The translations under genes and the position numbers were made by a program. Positions 1-12,343 of a stretch of 64,000 nt of DNA are shown here, in pieces (the first letter of the stretch is position 1; the number at the start of each line of letters is the position of its first letter). The stretch comes from Porphyra umbilicalis (lineage: Eukaryota; Rhodophyta; Bangiophyceae; Bangiales; Bangiaceae). Location: assembly GCA_002049455.2 (NCBI GenBank), contig KV918919.1, positions 1 to 64,000 on the forward strand, read 5' to 3'. Below the pieces are notes generated by a model. The model saw only the letters and a program-made list of their open reading frames with translations. It was not told where the DNA came from and did no database searches.

Positions 1-113
1 ACGGCTTCAAGGACGCCTACTTTTTCTACCGGTACAATGAGTATCGGGAGGAGGAGGACCTCCCGTGTTGGTTTGGGGAGAGCGCCGAGACGGCGATTGT
101 CGACGCGCGGTGA
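1..113 (+). CDS. 3' end of an unidentified gene (partial)
   Basis: An open frame read from base 3 gives 36 codons ending in TGA at 111-113. It begins GFKDAYFFYRYNEYREEEDL and ends with residues SAETAIVDAR. Codon use is like that of the genes downstream, and the aromatic and charged composition looks like real protein rather than a GC-rich shadow. The gene starts outside the window and I do not recognise the family. Confidence 0.5.
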   Translation, partial: GFKDAYFFYRYNEYREEEDLPCWFGESAETAIVDAR

Positions 114-116
114 CCT

Positions 117-138
117 GGGGGGGGGGGGGGGGGGGGGG
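117..138. repeat. Poly-G tract of 22
   Basis: Twenty-two consecutive G bases directly follow the stop codon of the partial gene. This is one of many long G/C homopolymers here, and its length is unlikely to be read reliably. Confidence 0.8.
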
Positions 139-369
139 TGGCTCCAAGGGCGCGTTGCGCGGTCGCCATGGTGCCGACCCGACAAACGGGTCACACCCAC
201 GTCCGACGTCCACCGTCACCCAAGAGCGTGTCTCCACAGTGCCGGAACCGTCGGTCCGCTGCAGCGAATCTGACATGTCAGATTGGCGGTCCCCCGAGCG
301 CGTCCGAGATGGACTGCGTGCCCGCGCGCTCGAGCGCATCAGCTGCACTTGTTGGCGGACTTGATCCCC

Positions 370-3300
370 ATGATGACGCCCCTTTCAAAAGTTCAAACGC
401 CATTGTCCCAAAAGTGCGCGCCTTCCGACGCTCCCGCCTCGGTGCCGCACCCGACGTGCGCCCCGTCGCCGCGCCCGCCGCCCGACGACGCGGCGCCCGT
501 CACGCCGCTCCCCGCGGTCGCCGCCCCGTTGCGCCCGAGCCGCGTGCCCCCGCCGTGCCCCTGCCGCGCACCGCCGGGTCGGACGCGGTCGCGGCCGCCG
601 CCGAGGCGCGCCGGTCGCGGGGCGTCCGCATCGGTGGGCGGGGGCACCCGCCTGCGCGGTCCCCCCCCCCCCCCATCCCTCCTGCCGGCAACGTTGTGGG
701 TCGGTGGCTGGCGCGATGGACTCCCCCCCCCCCCCCCCCCTCGGCGCCGTCGCCCCCCCCTCGCCCCTGGGCGCCCCCCCTCCCCCCCCCCCTCCCCCCC
801 CCCCCCCGCCCCCTTGCCCCCCCCCCGGCTGGCCATCCGCCGCGTGCAACTCCACAACTTCAAGTCGTACGGCGGCACGGTGACGGTCGGCCCCTTCCAC
901 AAGCGCTTCTCCGCCATTGTTGGCCCCAACGGGTCGGGCAAATCCAACGTCATTGACGCGATGCTCTTTGTCTTTGGCAAGCGCGCCAAGCAGATGCGGT
1001 TGTCCAAGGTGTCGGAGCTCCTCCACAACTCGGCCACCCACCGGGGCGTCACGGCCGCGACGGTGACCGTCGACTTTCACGAAATTGTCGACACGGGGGA
1101 CGGGGACGAGGATTACACGGTCGCGCCCGGGTCGACCTTTTCCGTCGCCCGCACCGCCTTTAAGAACAACTCCTCCCGCTACGCCCTCGACGGCCGCACG
1201 GTGACGTTTGGGGAGGTCAACGCGGTGCTCCGCCGCAAGGGCGTCGACCTCGAACACAACCGTTTCCTCATCCTCCAGGGCGAAGTCGAGCAAATCGCCA
1301 TGCTCAAGCCCAAGGCGCCGACGCCCCACGACACGGGGCTCCTCGAGTACCTCGAAGATATCATTGGCTCGTCGGCGCACGTGCCCGACATTGAGCGGCT
1401 CGCCGCCGAAGTGGAGGCGCTCAACGAGGCGCGGTTGGCCAAACTCCACTTGGCCAAAGCCGTCGAGCGGGAGCGCGACGGCCTCGTCGGCGCCAAGGAC
1501 GAGGCGGAAGCGTTCCTCGCCCTGGAGGGGGAACTCGCGTCCGCCCGCGCGGCGCTCCTCCGCGACGCCCTCGCGGGGGAAGTCGCGGCGGCGGCGACGG
1601 TGTGCGCGCGGCGGGCGGCGCTGCAGGCGCGCGTCGACGCTGCGCGGGCGGCGGTGGCGGCCGCCGCCGACGGGGTGGCGGCGCTCGACAAGCGGCACGC
1701 GGCGGAGAAGAAGAAGGTTGACGGCGCGGCGGCGGCGGCGACGGCCGCCCACGACGCGGCCGTCGCCCTCGAGCGCAAAGACATTCAGCTGCGGGAGGCG
1801 GCCAAGCACGGGGCGGCCAAGGAGAAGAAGCAGGCGGCGGCGGCGGAGCGGGAGGGCGCCAAAGCCGCGTCTGCCACCGCCGACGCGGCGGCGCACGGGG
1901 AGGCGGCCGCCGCGGCGACCGCCGCGGGGGCGGGCCACACGGCGGATTTGGCGGCCGCCGAGGCGGCGCTCGCCGCCCTCTACGACCGCCTCCGCGGGGA
2001 AACGGAGCCGCTGCGCCGGCAAGTGGAAGCCGCGCAGCGGGCGCTCATGCCCCACACCGCCGCCGTCCACGACGCGTCCCGCGCCGTCGACGGGGCGGCC
2101 AAGGAGGCGGACCTCCTCGCCGCCGAACTCGCCGCCCCCGACCGCGCCCGCGCCGCCGCCGCCGCCGAAGTCGACGCCGTTGCGGCCGCGCTGACGGCCG
2201 CGCGCGAGCGCTTGGCCGCCGCCGAGGCGACCGCCGCCGCCACCGCCGACGGGGTGACGGCCGCCGGGCGGGCGGTGGCGGCAGCGTCTGCCGCCGCCCG
2301 CGACGCCGAGGCGCGCCTCCCCCCGCTCCGCGTCACCGTCGAGCGGCGGCGGTCGGCGGCGGCGGAGCGGGCGGGGCGGTCGCGGCTCTTTGGTGCGCTC
2401 GCCGACGAGCCGTCCCTCCGCATCGTCGGGCGGCTCGCCGCTCTCGCGTGCGTCGACGCGCGGTACGATGTGGCCGTCGGGGCGGCGGCGGGGGGGACGC
2501 TCGACAATATCGTTGTGCGCACCGCCGACGAGGCGACGGCGGCGGTTGAGTTTTTGCGCTCGCGGGGCCTCGGCCGCGCCACGTTTATCATCCTCGACAA
2601 GCTCCGCTACTTGGAGCGGGGGATGGGCGCGGCGCCGTCGTCGGCGCTGCCCCGCCTGTTTGACCTGCTCCGCCCGCCGGCGGGGGGGGGGGCGGCCCAG
2701 AGGCGGCCCGCGCGTGGGCGGCCGTGCGCCCGGCGTTTTATTATGCGCTCCGCGACACGCTTGTGGCCGACACCCTCGACGGCGCCACGCGGGAGGCGTT
2801 CAAGCCGACGCGCCGGTCGCGCGTCGTGACGCTCGCCGGGGAGCTCGTCGAACCGTCGGGCGCCATGACTGGGGGTGGCTCGGGCGCGCCGCGCCACCGC
2901 CTCGGCGGCGGCGGCGGCGGTGGCGGTGGCGCGACCGCCGAAGACGCGTCGCCGGCGGCCATGGCGGCGGCGGTCGCCGACCTCGACGCCGCCACCGCCG
3001 ACTTGACCCGCCTCCGCGCCGCACTCCCCGCCGCCGAAGCCGCCGCCGCGTCTGCCCGGTCGGCCGCCGACGCGGCGGCGGCGGGCGTCGACGGCGCGCG
3101 CCTAGAGGTGTCCTCCCTCCTCACCCGCGAGGCGGCGGCGGCGCGGGATCTGGACGTCAAGACGGCGGCGGCGGGCCAAGCGTCGTCGGCGGCCACGGCC
3201 GAGCGCCACGCGCAAGTGAGCGCCTCCCTCCCCGCCCTCCGCGACGCGCTCGGTGCCGCCAAGGCCGCGTGCGCGGCGCACGAGGGGGAGATTGCGTCGC

Positions 3301-5111
3301 TGCAGGCGCAGGTGCTCGCCGCCGGCGGGCCCGCCCTCACCGCCGCCCAGGCGCGCGTTGCAGACGTGACGGGCGCCCTCGACGGGGCGTCGAGCGCCGC
3401 GTCGGCGGCGGCCGTCAAGGCGGATACCGCCAAGCGGGCGGCGGCCAAGGCCGGGGCGGCGGCGGAGCGGGCGGCGGCGGCCGCCGCCGCCGCCGCCGCC
3501 GAGGTCGCCGCCGCCACCGAGGCGCGGTCGGCGCTGGAGGCCCAAGCGACCGACGCGGCGGCCGCCGAGGCGGCGGCCGACGCGGCGCTCGCGTCCGCCA
3601 CCGCCGACCTCGACGCGCTCGCGGGGGAGCGCGCCGCCGCGGGCGCGGCGGCGGCGGCGGCGCGGGCAGAGGAGGTTGATTTGGGCGCGCGGCTGGAGGA
3701 GGAAAACCGCGCGACGGCCGACGCGCGGCGGCGCGTCGCCGTCGGTCGCAAGCGCCTGGCGGCAGTGCGGGCGGCGCAGCGGCGGCTCGCCGCCGAGCTC
3801 GACGCGATTGACGAGGAGGAGGAGGAGGAGGAGGAGGAGGAGGGGGAGGAGGGGGACAAGGGGGACAAGGGGGACAAGGGGGAGGCGGAAGGAGGCGAGG
3901 GGGGGGATGGCGCCGACGCGGCGGCGGCCAAGGGCGGTGGCGGTGACGGTGGCGGTGGGGGGGGGGGGGGGAGCGACGGGGACGCCATGGACGTGGAACC
4001 GCCCGCGTCGGCGGTGCGGCGGAGCGCGCGCAAGCGGCGCAAGACGCCGTCCAAAAAGACGCCGTCCAAGAAGAAGGGGCGGCGGCGGCGGAGCGCCGCC
4101 GCGTCGGCGGCGGCCAGTGACGAGGATGGCGGCAGCGACGGTGACGGCGACGGCGACGGCGACGGCGACGAGGCTGACGGCGACAAGACAGACGCGGACG
4201 GCGACGGTGCCAAGGGCAAGGACGACGACAACGACGGCACCGACCAAGACGACGAGGAGGAGGCTGCCGAGGAGGAAGACCTCACCGACGTGGTCCGCAT
4301 GGACGCGGCGGAGCGTAAAACGGCCGACGCGGAGGTCAAGGCGCTCGAGGCGCGCGTCGCGGCCATGAAGGTCAATGTCGGCGCCATCAAGCAGTACCGC
4401 CGCAAGGAGCGCGACTGCCGCCGCCGCGTCGCCGCCCTCGACGCTGCCACCGCCGACCGCGACCGCGTGCGCCGCGCCTGCGAGGCGGTGCGGCGGCGGC
4501 GGCTCGAGGAGTTTATGGGCGGCTTTGCGGCGATCACGCTCAAGCTCAAGGAGATGTACCAGATGATTACGCTCGGCGGGGACGCGGAGCTGGAGCTCGT
4601 CGACGCCCTCGACCCGTTTGCCGAGGGCGTCGTCTTCTCCGTGCGCCCCCCCAAAAAGTCGTGGAAGAACATTGCCAACCTGTCGGGGGGCGAAAAGACG
4701 CTCTCCTCCCTCGCCCTCGTCTTTGCGCTGCACCACTACAAGCCGACGCCGCTCTACTTTATGGACGAGATTGACGCGGCGCTCGACTTTAAAAACGTGT
4801 CGATCGTTGCCAACTATGTCAAGGAGCGCACCCGCGACGCGCAGTTCATCATCATCTCGCTGCGGAACAACATGTTTGAGCTCGCCGACCGCCTCGTCGG
4901 CATTTACAAGACGTGCAACAGCACCAAGAGCGTGACGATCAACCCGCACGCGTTTGCGCTGCCGGCGGTGGCGGGCGTTGGGGGGGGGGGGGGGGGGGGG
5001 AGGGAGGGACGGGTAGGGGGGGGGTGGGGGGAGGGAGGGACGGGTAGGGGGGGGTGGGGGGGGCTCGTGGGCGCGGGGGGGGAGGGCGGCTGCGGTTTGC
5101 AGTGTACATAA
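370..5111 (+). CDS. SMC4: Condensin subunit SMC4 (frame change in a G run)
   Basis: SMC4 pairs with SMC2 in condensin to compact chromosomes. The N-terminal head has Walker A GPNGSGKS (nt about 922-945), followed by NVIDAMLFVFGKRAKQMR, and a Q-loop region FLILQGEVEQIAMLKPK typical of SMC4. A very Ala-rich coiled coil leads to the hinge at about nt 2410-2610. After a second coiled coil the C-terminal head has the signature LSGGEKTLSSLALVFALHHY and Walker B YFMDEIDAALDFKNVSI. The frame changes once in the G run near 2686-2696. The protein flow continues normally on the other side (RPAFYYALRDTLVADTL), so this is probably a homopolymer length error. The start is uncertain: ATG 370 is in frame, but ATG 716 (MDSPPPPPPLGAV) reads better and would need a shift in the following C runs. 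An acidic/basic insertion lies at about 3810-4290. The Gly-rich C-terminus after about 4975 is low complexity. About 1,580 residues. Confidence 0.93.
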
Positions 5112-5225
5112 GAATGAAAAGAAGCGTGCATGACAAAGACGGCAAGCCGGCTGCAGCATGACTATGAGGAACCTCGGCACTGACACTGGGGCACGGGGAC
5201 CGACCTCGCCGTTTTTCGCGTCCGT

Positions 5226-5274
5226 GGTTCATTCAGGCAGGCTGGCTACCATAGCCAGCCCGCCTGAATGAACC
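5226..5274. repeat. Hairpin with 22-bp arms
   Basis: Arms 5226-5247 and 5253-5274 are reverse complements with one mismatch and a 5-base spacer (ACCAT). It starts about 115 bp after the SMC4 stop codon, so it could sit in the 3' UTR or act in 3'-end formation. It could equally be the core of a small foldback element. Confidence 0.8.
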
Positions 5275-5288
5275 AGGTCCCAACCACG

Positions 5289-5378
5289 ACGAGCGGAGGA
5301 GTAGGGCCATGATGGTCCCCTCCTCCTCCGCTCGTAGTGCTTAGCAGGGGACCATGATGGTCCTACTCCTCCGCTCGT
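5289..5378. repeat. Inverted repeat with 32-bp arms and internal direct repeat
   Basis: Arms 5289-5320 and 5347-5378 are reverse complements with two mismatches. Each arm carries GGACCATGATGGTCC-like inner sequence, itself nearly palindromic. The motif TCCTCCGCTCGTAGTG occurs twice (about 5324-5339 and 5367-5382). Together with the preceding hairpin this forms a 150-bp cluster of secondary structure. Confidence 0.8.
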
Positions 5379-7400
5379 AGTGTTTGGGCATTCTCAGTTG
5401 TCATCTTTCACGTACTTAAATATGTGGCACTTGTCCCGAGACCAGTGCGGTAATTCCAACGTCATCTCAACCGCCCTCGAGAGCCGCTTCTTTTGTGGTG
5501 TACGTGGTGGTGTCTCCTGTGAAGTGGCCGCCGCCAGGACGCCACCCGCTGTCACTCACTGTGTGGTGCTGGCTCCTCAAGATATTTTCTTTTTGTTTGC
5601 ACGTCTTCCCTCGGCAGTCATGCAGGGCAGCTTTCCAGCGACTGTGTCTGATAGCGGGTAGCATCGAGTGCGCAAGTACGCATAGACCATGGACGTTGGC
5701 CAACATCCACCATCAGGGTGTCTGTGATCGGATGTGCTGTCCTCAGCGGCCGCCGCCGTCGCTCGAGACACTAGCACCGTACCCCCCCCACGAGCGCCGT
5801 GACCAGACGCTGCCGACGACGACGCTGACCGAAACGGTCTGGCGTGATCCCGCGGACAGTGACGGACCACGTCGCCGGCGACAGCATCTGGTGACGAGCT
5901 GTGTGAGGGGCCGCGGCAAAGGAATCACAGGTGCTCCCGCAATCCCGCAGACGGCTATCCCCATTTTTCTCGTCCTCGGACCCCTGGACGCCGGCGGTGA
6001 GCGTGGGTCTCTCGCCACGAATGCGGGCTGTTGCGCCAATGCCCGTTGGCAAGTGCGAATAGCCATTGGGATGCACGGCAGTTCCAAGGGTCATTCGTGC
6101 GGCCCGAGAACGCCGCTTCTTCGTACGCTTCGGCTGGAGGCCCAGGGCAAGTTCCTTGCAATCCGCGTCGCCCGCCGCTGGCGGGCACGTCAACGGCGGT
6201 TGAGACGCGAGAGCGTTCCAGCCCCGCAGGCACCTCCTTGCACGCTGACGAAACCTCGGCGGTGGGTCAAACTGTTGGGTGACGGGATGGCCCATGTTGC
6301 CTGCACACCGGCTCTGGCATGGAGGCTGGACTCATGCGTGAATCGGGTTCGGTGGCCGCCGAGATGGCGGTGATGGATTTGGGAGTATCCCTCGGCAGCG
6401 TCAGCGGCGGTGCCGACCCGTGCCTTCCCGCCAACGGCCGATCTCGCGACCGAGCCGGCGGCGGCTGGTCGCCTCGAGGCGGTTGGCCGACCCAAGGACC
6501 GGCAATGGCCGCCCCAACCCAACGATGAGGCGCGGCGCGGATCCTGCACCAGACACAGCGCGTTGATGAAATCTCGTGTCAGGTTCCAAGGTATCTGCAA
6601 CAAGGCCGAACCGTATTGCTGCTCGACCCCTTTGCGTTCAGAGAGAGATCGAAAATGAGTACATAACTCCTCTTTGCCCAATCTTTAAGGAGAAGTTCAC
6701 ATCCTTCGAGACATATGTTGCGAGACTCGCCGCAATGATCCCTCGGAGGTCTCGGGGAAGAAGTGGAGCAAGACCCTGACGGAGGAAAGGATGTGACACC
6801 GGCCAGCATTGAGGATACATGCCAAAGATGCATTGAAAGACACGGTCGCTTTATTGTTGCTCGGCGCGGGCACGGGTGGCAGAGCAGACACGAAATCGAT
6901 AAGAAAGCCACGGTGTGCTACAGAGTCACGCAGACATGTAGCTAACTGCACACAGCCGCAAACTCTGACAGAGCTACAGGCCACCGGACAACAGCAAGCT
7001 CACCATGTCAGCGACTCGCGGACACCACGCATGCATGTGCGTATGACACAAGTTACTCGACTTCGATGTCAGCAACACCCATTGGTTTGCAAAGAAACAG
7101 AAGCCAAGAAAGAGGAAGCCATCGCACATATGCATGGTAAGGATACATGGGGGACGGGCGAGCGAACACGAAAAAGAAGTACGTGGTCAGTTCATCCAAC
7201 CCATCCACCACCCACCCACCGCGCGCGTCACACTATCCACACTGCGCCAGTGTGGATCCCCACCCAATCGCCACCACCACTAGTCCAGCGACTGCAAACG
7301 TCGTCCGGCCCGTCGTAGAGTGACTCCCCCCCGCCCCCGTGCGAGCTGGAGAGAATGCGTGGGATGGAGGGGATGCAGATAAGAATACGACAGGAACGAG
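5379..7400. other. Gene-poor region, no convincing gene
   Basis: Composition is more mixed than in the genes and all frames are broken often. The longest open frame (about 290 codons near 5495-6373) has no recognisable domain and a Ser/Arg/Pro-rich composition. A short protein-like stretch at about 6645-6740 (ENEYITPLCPIFKEKFTSFE) could be an exon or a remnant, but nothing around it supports a gene. Confidence 0.5.
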
Positions 7401-7545
7401 GGCGGTCGGCAGGAGGGTGGGCGGGGCGATCGAACAGAGGGTGGCCGGGGCTTCCGGCCAGGAGGGTGGGTGGGGCGGTCGACCAGAGGGTGGGCGGGGC
7501 GGTCCGCCAGGAGGGTGGGCCGAGCGGTCGGCCAGGAGAGCGAGC
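7401..7545. repeat. Minisatellite, 24-25 bp unit, about 5-6 copies
   Basis: Imperfect tandem copies of a unit close to GGAGGGTGGGCGGGGCGGTC followed by GACCA or GGCCA. Copies differ by a few substitutions. It is strongly G-rich on the + strand. Confidence 0.8.
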
Positions 7546-10340
7546 GGGGATGTTGGCAGCACTTGTGCACTTGGGCGGCAGCCAGGAGCGGGGCTGGGGG
7601 CAGCATGGCAGTCACCTGCACACATGCCGAGGGCGCGCATTGGCGCCGCCCAGCACTTCGAATTATTATTAATCGCCCCGCTATCCCCAAGCACAAGGCT
7701 TGACGTTTTCCAGCCCGCTGGTTGGCTGCCCGGTTGACCGGGGGCGCATCCTGGGTCCCCATTGGTAGCAGACTATCATGCCAACAGGTACTGAACAAAG
7801 TCTGGCTGACACAAGCTACGACGGTGAGGCGTCCGAGCAGAGGTCTCCATGTGCCCGCAAGAATGCATACTGTGTACGCCAAGTCTGCCTTGAACTGGGT
7901 GTGAAGGGTGCCGTTTGATCGCGCAAGGAGGACCTGCCCCATGACCCTGCCAGAGCTCTGCACGGCAATGCCAGCAGCCGTCCCACTCTAGCGACACCGT
8001 TTGCGCCCCCATCCTCCCCGACCCCCTCGGCATGTATGTGCAGCCCCCCTCGCCCCCCCCCCCCTGCCAGCAGGAGAAAGGAGTGGGAGAGGACAGGAAA
8101 GGAGGCAAGCACAAGTGTCCGTGGTTGGGCGGTGCCCGCAGCTATTGGGAGTAGACGAGTACGCACATGGGTAGGGGTGACCAGGTGGGTGGGGTAAGAA
8201 GGTCTCTGGGGGTGTCAGAAAGCCTTCTCAGACAGAGCCTTTTAGAGATCGACACAGCGACATTTGCGAGGATGGTGTCACGAGGTTTGCTGCATGGAAA
8301 AACATTTCTCTCACGACCTCTCACGGTTCGCATATATTTTAAGTTCTCTGTGACCCAATTTGACAACGTGCTGTGGACGGACGGCAGGGCGGCCCTCGAG
8401 GCCGGCAACGCCATCCACAATCAAGGACGGCACGGCGACCCGTGCCGACCGTGGCAGGTCTGGCCAGCCTCGAGGCCGCCGCTTGCCGCTTGTCTGCCGC
8501 GAAGATGCCAGTTGCCGACTGCGGGTAGGTGGCTGTTACGTAATTGGCCTCCTCAAAACAACGGCGTTCAACCCAAACGAGGCGTGGCGCCGTGTCGGGG
8601 TCGCAATCAAGTCCCCAACGAACATTTTTGGGGCAGCTGGAATTGAGCCGCGGCCGCCCGATTGTGTCTCGCAAGCCGCAGTTGTCGTGGACCGACGCTT
8701 CGGCCCCGTCGGGAAGTGGGCCGGGCCCCGGCGCGGACGTGTGTTGGCGGGGGGAGCGCTCGCCGGCCCCACGCAAGCCACCGGCCCTTCTGTCGACAAG
8801 CCAAGCGGCGTAGTCTGGTCAAGGCCGTCCGACACCCACTCCTGTGATGGGCGGGAAGGCAGTGAGGACCTCTCATCCTCGAGGATGTTTGTGCCACAGG
8901 CGGTGCGTTGTGCGACCGGTGGGATCTCGCCGAGTGCTGTTGATGGCTGATGAGCACACCTCTGTTGGAGTATCAATCTGTTGTCGGAGGTAACTTTAGG
9001 TTTGAGGCGAATCTATTGGTGAGCCAATAATCCTTTATGCAAGGTTTTATCGCCATCATTCACCGCTATCTCACGAAACAAATGCTGTCGACGCCAGTGT
9101 GTCAAACATGAGCACCAATCAGAGGTTGTCAGTCCGAGAAATGATAATATTGACAACCACACACAAAACTCGCGAGTGTCAAACTCCATCGATACGACTA
9201 AAGACCGTTTTTGAGCTGTTATTTGAGAATGAACTTTCAATTTTGACACTCAAGAGTAACAAAAGACTGCATAGCATGTGGAGATGGGCTCCGCATCGAT
9301 GGCCTATCGCAGTGGTGTCCTCGACAGGGAGACGAGGAACCGGAGGATATTGTCTGCTCACAACGTCCCTTCCACGACCACCCGCCACCCCACCTCCTTC
9401 TCCTGGTTGCGCTTGCGGTGCTCGCAGGGTGCAATAGATCTTCAGGCGGCCCACGTGGAGGCACGAGCATCCCTGCAGTAGCAGGCTGTCTGGCTCAGCG
9501 ACTTGTAAGCCCACCAAACAGCGTTTCAGTTGATATGAGTTGAAGCGATGCCCACAGACCTTGACGGAAACTTTTGGCATTCGTCTTCTATCGTTTACAC
9601 TATTAGAAGAGTATTGTAAAAACATAATGATGAAGGATGGCAGTGAACAATGCATGAAGCGGCGACAGAGAGGCTATGTGGATCTCGGCAGGTCTGCATG
9701 TGGCTGTCCCTGTCGACAGGGGCAAGTTCAAGCTGTGCGCTGGCGGGAGTGTATCGATGGTATTTCTTGTTGAACATGAGAGCGAGCTCCCCGGTCGCAA
9801 GTCAGTTCTCTCTTGCCCCGAGCGATTGCTCGATGACCCTCAAATCCTACTATTACACGTTGGGCTGACAAACGAATGTGCGAGGCAAACCAAGCCGTCT
9901 CGTCCGGGTTCAAGGCTTCTGCAGTAATGGTCTGTAAGCTGGTCTGCCGGCCATGCGGAGCACGCAGGGCGGGGTTGCAGTGACCGCCAGCACGTCTACG
10001 TGCGTGCTAGGACACCACTGCGCGCTCTGTGGACCAGGGAAGTGGGACAGGAAATCGGGAACGCTCTTCACACCCACCCAGCACTCTGTGAACTCATCTC
10101 GAGTCGTCGTCCGAGTCTCCTTCGGTCTCGAGCTCTGACGTGTCACTACGCGGGTTGCGCGGGAGGCTGTCAGTGGTTGCGTGGAGGGCCTGACAACCGA
10201 CCGAGATCACCGACGCGGATCGTCAATAGCCGCGTCTCTGGATCGCCCAAGATCCTGGTCGGCCAGGCCGGTTGGGAGGTCACGTCTCTCCGTAGACTCC
10301 CAGGCAGCTTCTAGGGCCTCTACGATACCGCTCGATTCCG
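7546..10340. other. Gene-poor region, no convincing gene
   Basis: All open frames are short and none resembles a known family. The stretch about 8940-9300 is AT-richer than its surroundings and contains nested short inverted repeats (9124-9251). I see no transposase, reverse transcriptase or integrase motif in any frame. Confidence 0.5.
9124..9251. repeat. Two short inverted repeats in an AT-rich patch
   Basis: GGTTGTCA at 9124-9131 pairs with TGACAACC at 9151-9158. GAGTGTCAAA at 9174-9183 pairs with TTTGACACTC at 9242-9251. The TGTCAAA core also occurs at about 9097-9103. These may be regulatory sites or the remains of a small mobile element. Confidence 0.5.
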
Positions 10341-12150
10341 TTGCTTACCGCCTATCGCCACGACCCGCGCCCGCCGTTGCCCCACTCCGATGAGTTCTTG
10401 CATGACCGCTGCTCTTGGAGCCTATGCCTTGTTGTAGTGATCCGAGTGCAAGCTTCTGCTCTCACTGAAACCCTCCGCAACCCGACGCCCCATACAGTCG
10501 TGCGGAAGAAAAGAGTTGGGGCTCTGTCATGCGCCTCGTGGATGCTTCAATTGCCACTCTCGCCACAACACAGTCTCTGGATGCATGGCAACGTGCATCA
10601 CCACTCGAAACCGATGATAGCGACGCCGCGAGTCGTACACTTGTTTGCTCTCGCTGCCGTTCAACAAGTGGGCAACTCTCTGGGTCATGCCCATCGTTTA
10701 AAACCAGCGCACCGGAGCTCCGTTCATACTCGCTCCTCTCTTCCCGACCGCCCATCGTCCGCTACGCCCGCGTGGCGCGTCGATCCATATCCCCCGCTGG
10801 TGCCCAATCGTCCGTCGACACCTCGCGCACCACAGGTTGCCGACGGCCGGCTCGGCCCGGTTTTGAAGCGCCTGGCGCTCGACACCCCCGCCACGAGCCG
10901 TGCGGCCCCCCCCCACGCGCCGACTGGATCCAATGGAGCATCGCAGCGCGGGTCACGCGGTTGGCCGGCGCCCCCGCCCTCTACCCCCCCCCCAGAGCCC
11001 GAGTGCGATGGGATGGACGCCACGGACCAGGAGCGTGCCGCTGAGGCCGTACCGCGCGCGTGTTTTCGGCCTCCCCCGACGGCCGATCGTGCACGCGGGG
11101 CAGCGGCAGCGAGTTGCGCCCACCGGCGAGCCGTCTTGGCCTGTGCACGTCTGCCAGGCGATCGCGCGTGGGGCCGTCTCCCTCCCCCCCCCAGCTTACG
11201 CCATCCTGACAGAGGGCGGCGGCTGTGCCCAGCAGCTCCCGCCAGTGGTCCGGCCGGGCCGACCGGGTGGCGCCGCCTCATTTGCCACCGGGCACAGGCC
11301 GCGCGGCGACGACGCCTGCCACTGGCGGCATCGCGGTCGTCGGCCACGAGGCCGCTGCGCCGCCGCCCGTCGACGGGCCGCCCGCCGCCGCCGCCGCCGC
11401 CGCGCCATCGGCGCGTCGGCAGGGGCCCGCCGCGCCCAGAGCCGCTGCTGGTGCCGGCGCCGGACCTCGGTGGCGTCCCCCCCCCCCCCCCTGGTTTTGT
11501 GGTTGCGGCGGCGGCAGGGGCGGCGGCAGAGGCGGTGGCGGCACCCACCGTCGGCTAGATGCGTGTCGTGCAGCGTCGACCGTGCCCCGTGCCGACGGCA
11601 TAGCGGCGGGCGGGCGTGGCTCTGGGGGCACGGCACGGCCGTCCCGTTGTGCTGGGGGGCACGCCCACCGTTTGCGTGCTACCCCCCACGCAAGCCGTCG
11701 GTCATGCCTCATCGGGCCTCTGCGGGGCGGGGGGGCGCCACGCGAGGCCGGTGGGTGCGGTGTGGGGCGCTCGCCGCCGGCCGATCACCCCCCCCCCCCC
11801 CTGGCCCGCTCCAACCGGCCGGCTGGGAGCGGGGGGGCGGGCGGCCCGGCCAGCGGCGGAGACTGGGGGACCCCTCCCGGTGACGTGCCGCGAGGGCTGA
11901 TCCCGCGCGGCTGGGGGGGGCACCCGCGGGGGGTACGCCGCCGCCCGGCCGGTGAGCCGGCGGCCACGCGCCGCGAGCAGAGAGGCCCGGGTGGGTTGCG
12001 GCGCGGTCAGGAGGTCTGGAAGTGGCGGCCACGCCTGTCTAGTGGCGCCGCCGCGCTGTGCACGGCAGTTTGGGCCGCAGTGGAAGGGGGTTGGACCCGT
12101 GGTTTTCTTTGCATGTCCCGAACGCCCCCCGTGGTCGTCGCTACCCCGAC
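10341..12150. other. GC-rich upstream region without a supported gene
   Basis: Long frames are open on both strands from about 10700 to 11550, which at this GC content means little. The products are Pro/Arg/Ala-rich with no domain. From about 11900 the stretch leads into the promoter of the secreted Cys-rich gene. Confidence 0.5.
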
Positions 12151-12156
12151 CCAGAG

Positions 12157-12163
12157 TATATAA
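12157..12163 (+). promoter_or_regulatory. TATA box (TATATAA)
   Basis: A perfect TATATAA stands out in a GC-rich context, 181 bp before the ATG at 12344. If transcription starts about 30 bp downstream, the 5' UTR would be about 150 bases. Few other genes in the window have such an element, which suggests a strong or regulated promoter. Confidence 0.7.
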
Positions 12164-12343
12164 CAGCCGCCGCCGTCGCCACCCGACGATACGCAGACGT
12201 TCTTCATCCAAGCTCCACCGCGGCAGATCACCGCCTGTCCAAACCCCCCGCAACGTCGCCTGGTGCTGCAAGACGCCCGTGTGCTCCCCTGTGCTGCGTT
12301 TGACTATTGCCCTTCTACCCACGGGGCGACCCATTCGTCCACC

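Noticed and set aside
5495-6373. Open frame of 292 codons as a gene
   Set aside because: No recognisable motif, composition as expected for non-coding sequence, and competing frames on both strands.
10341-11558. Open frame of 405 codons upstream of the Cys-rich gene
   Set aside because: Pro/Arg/Ala-rich, with an equally long frame on the other strand. No domain supports it.
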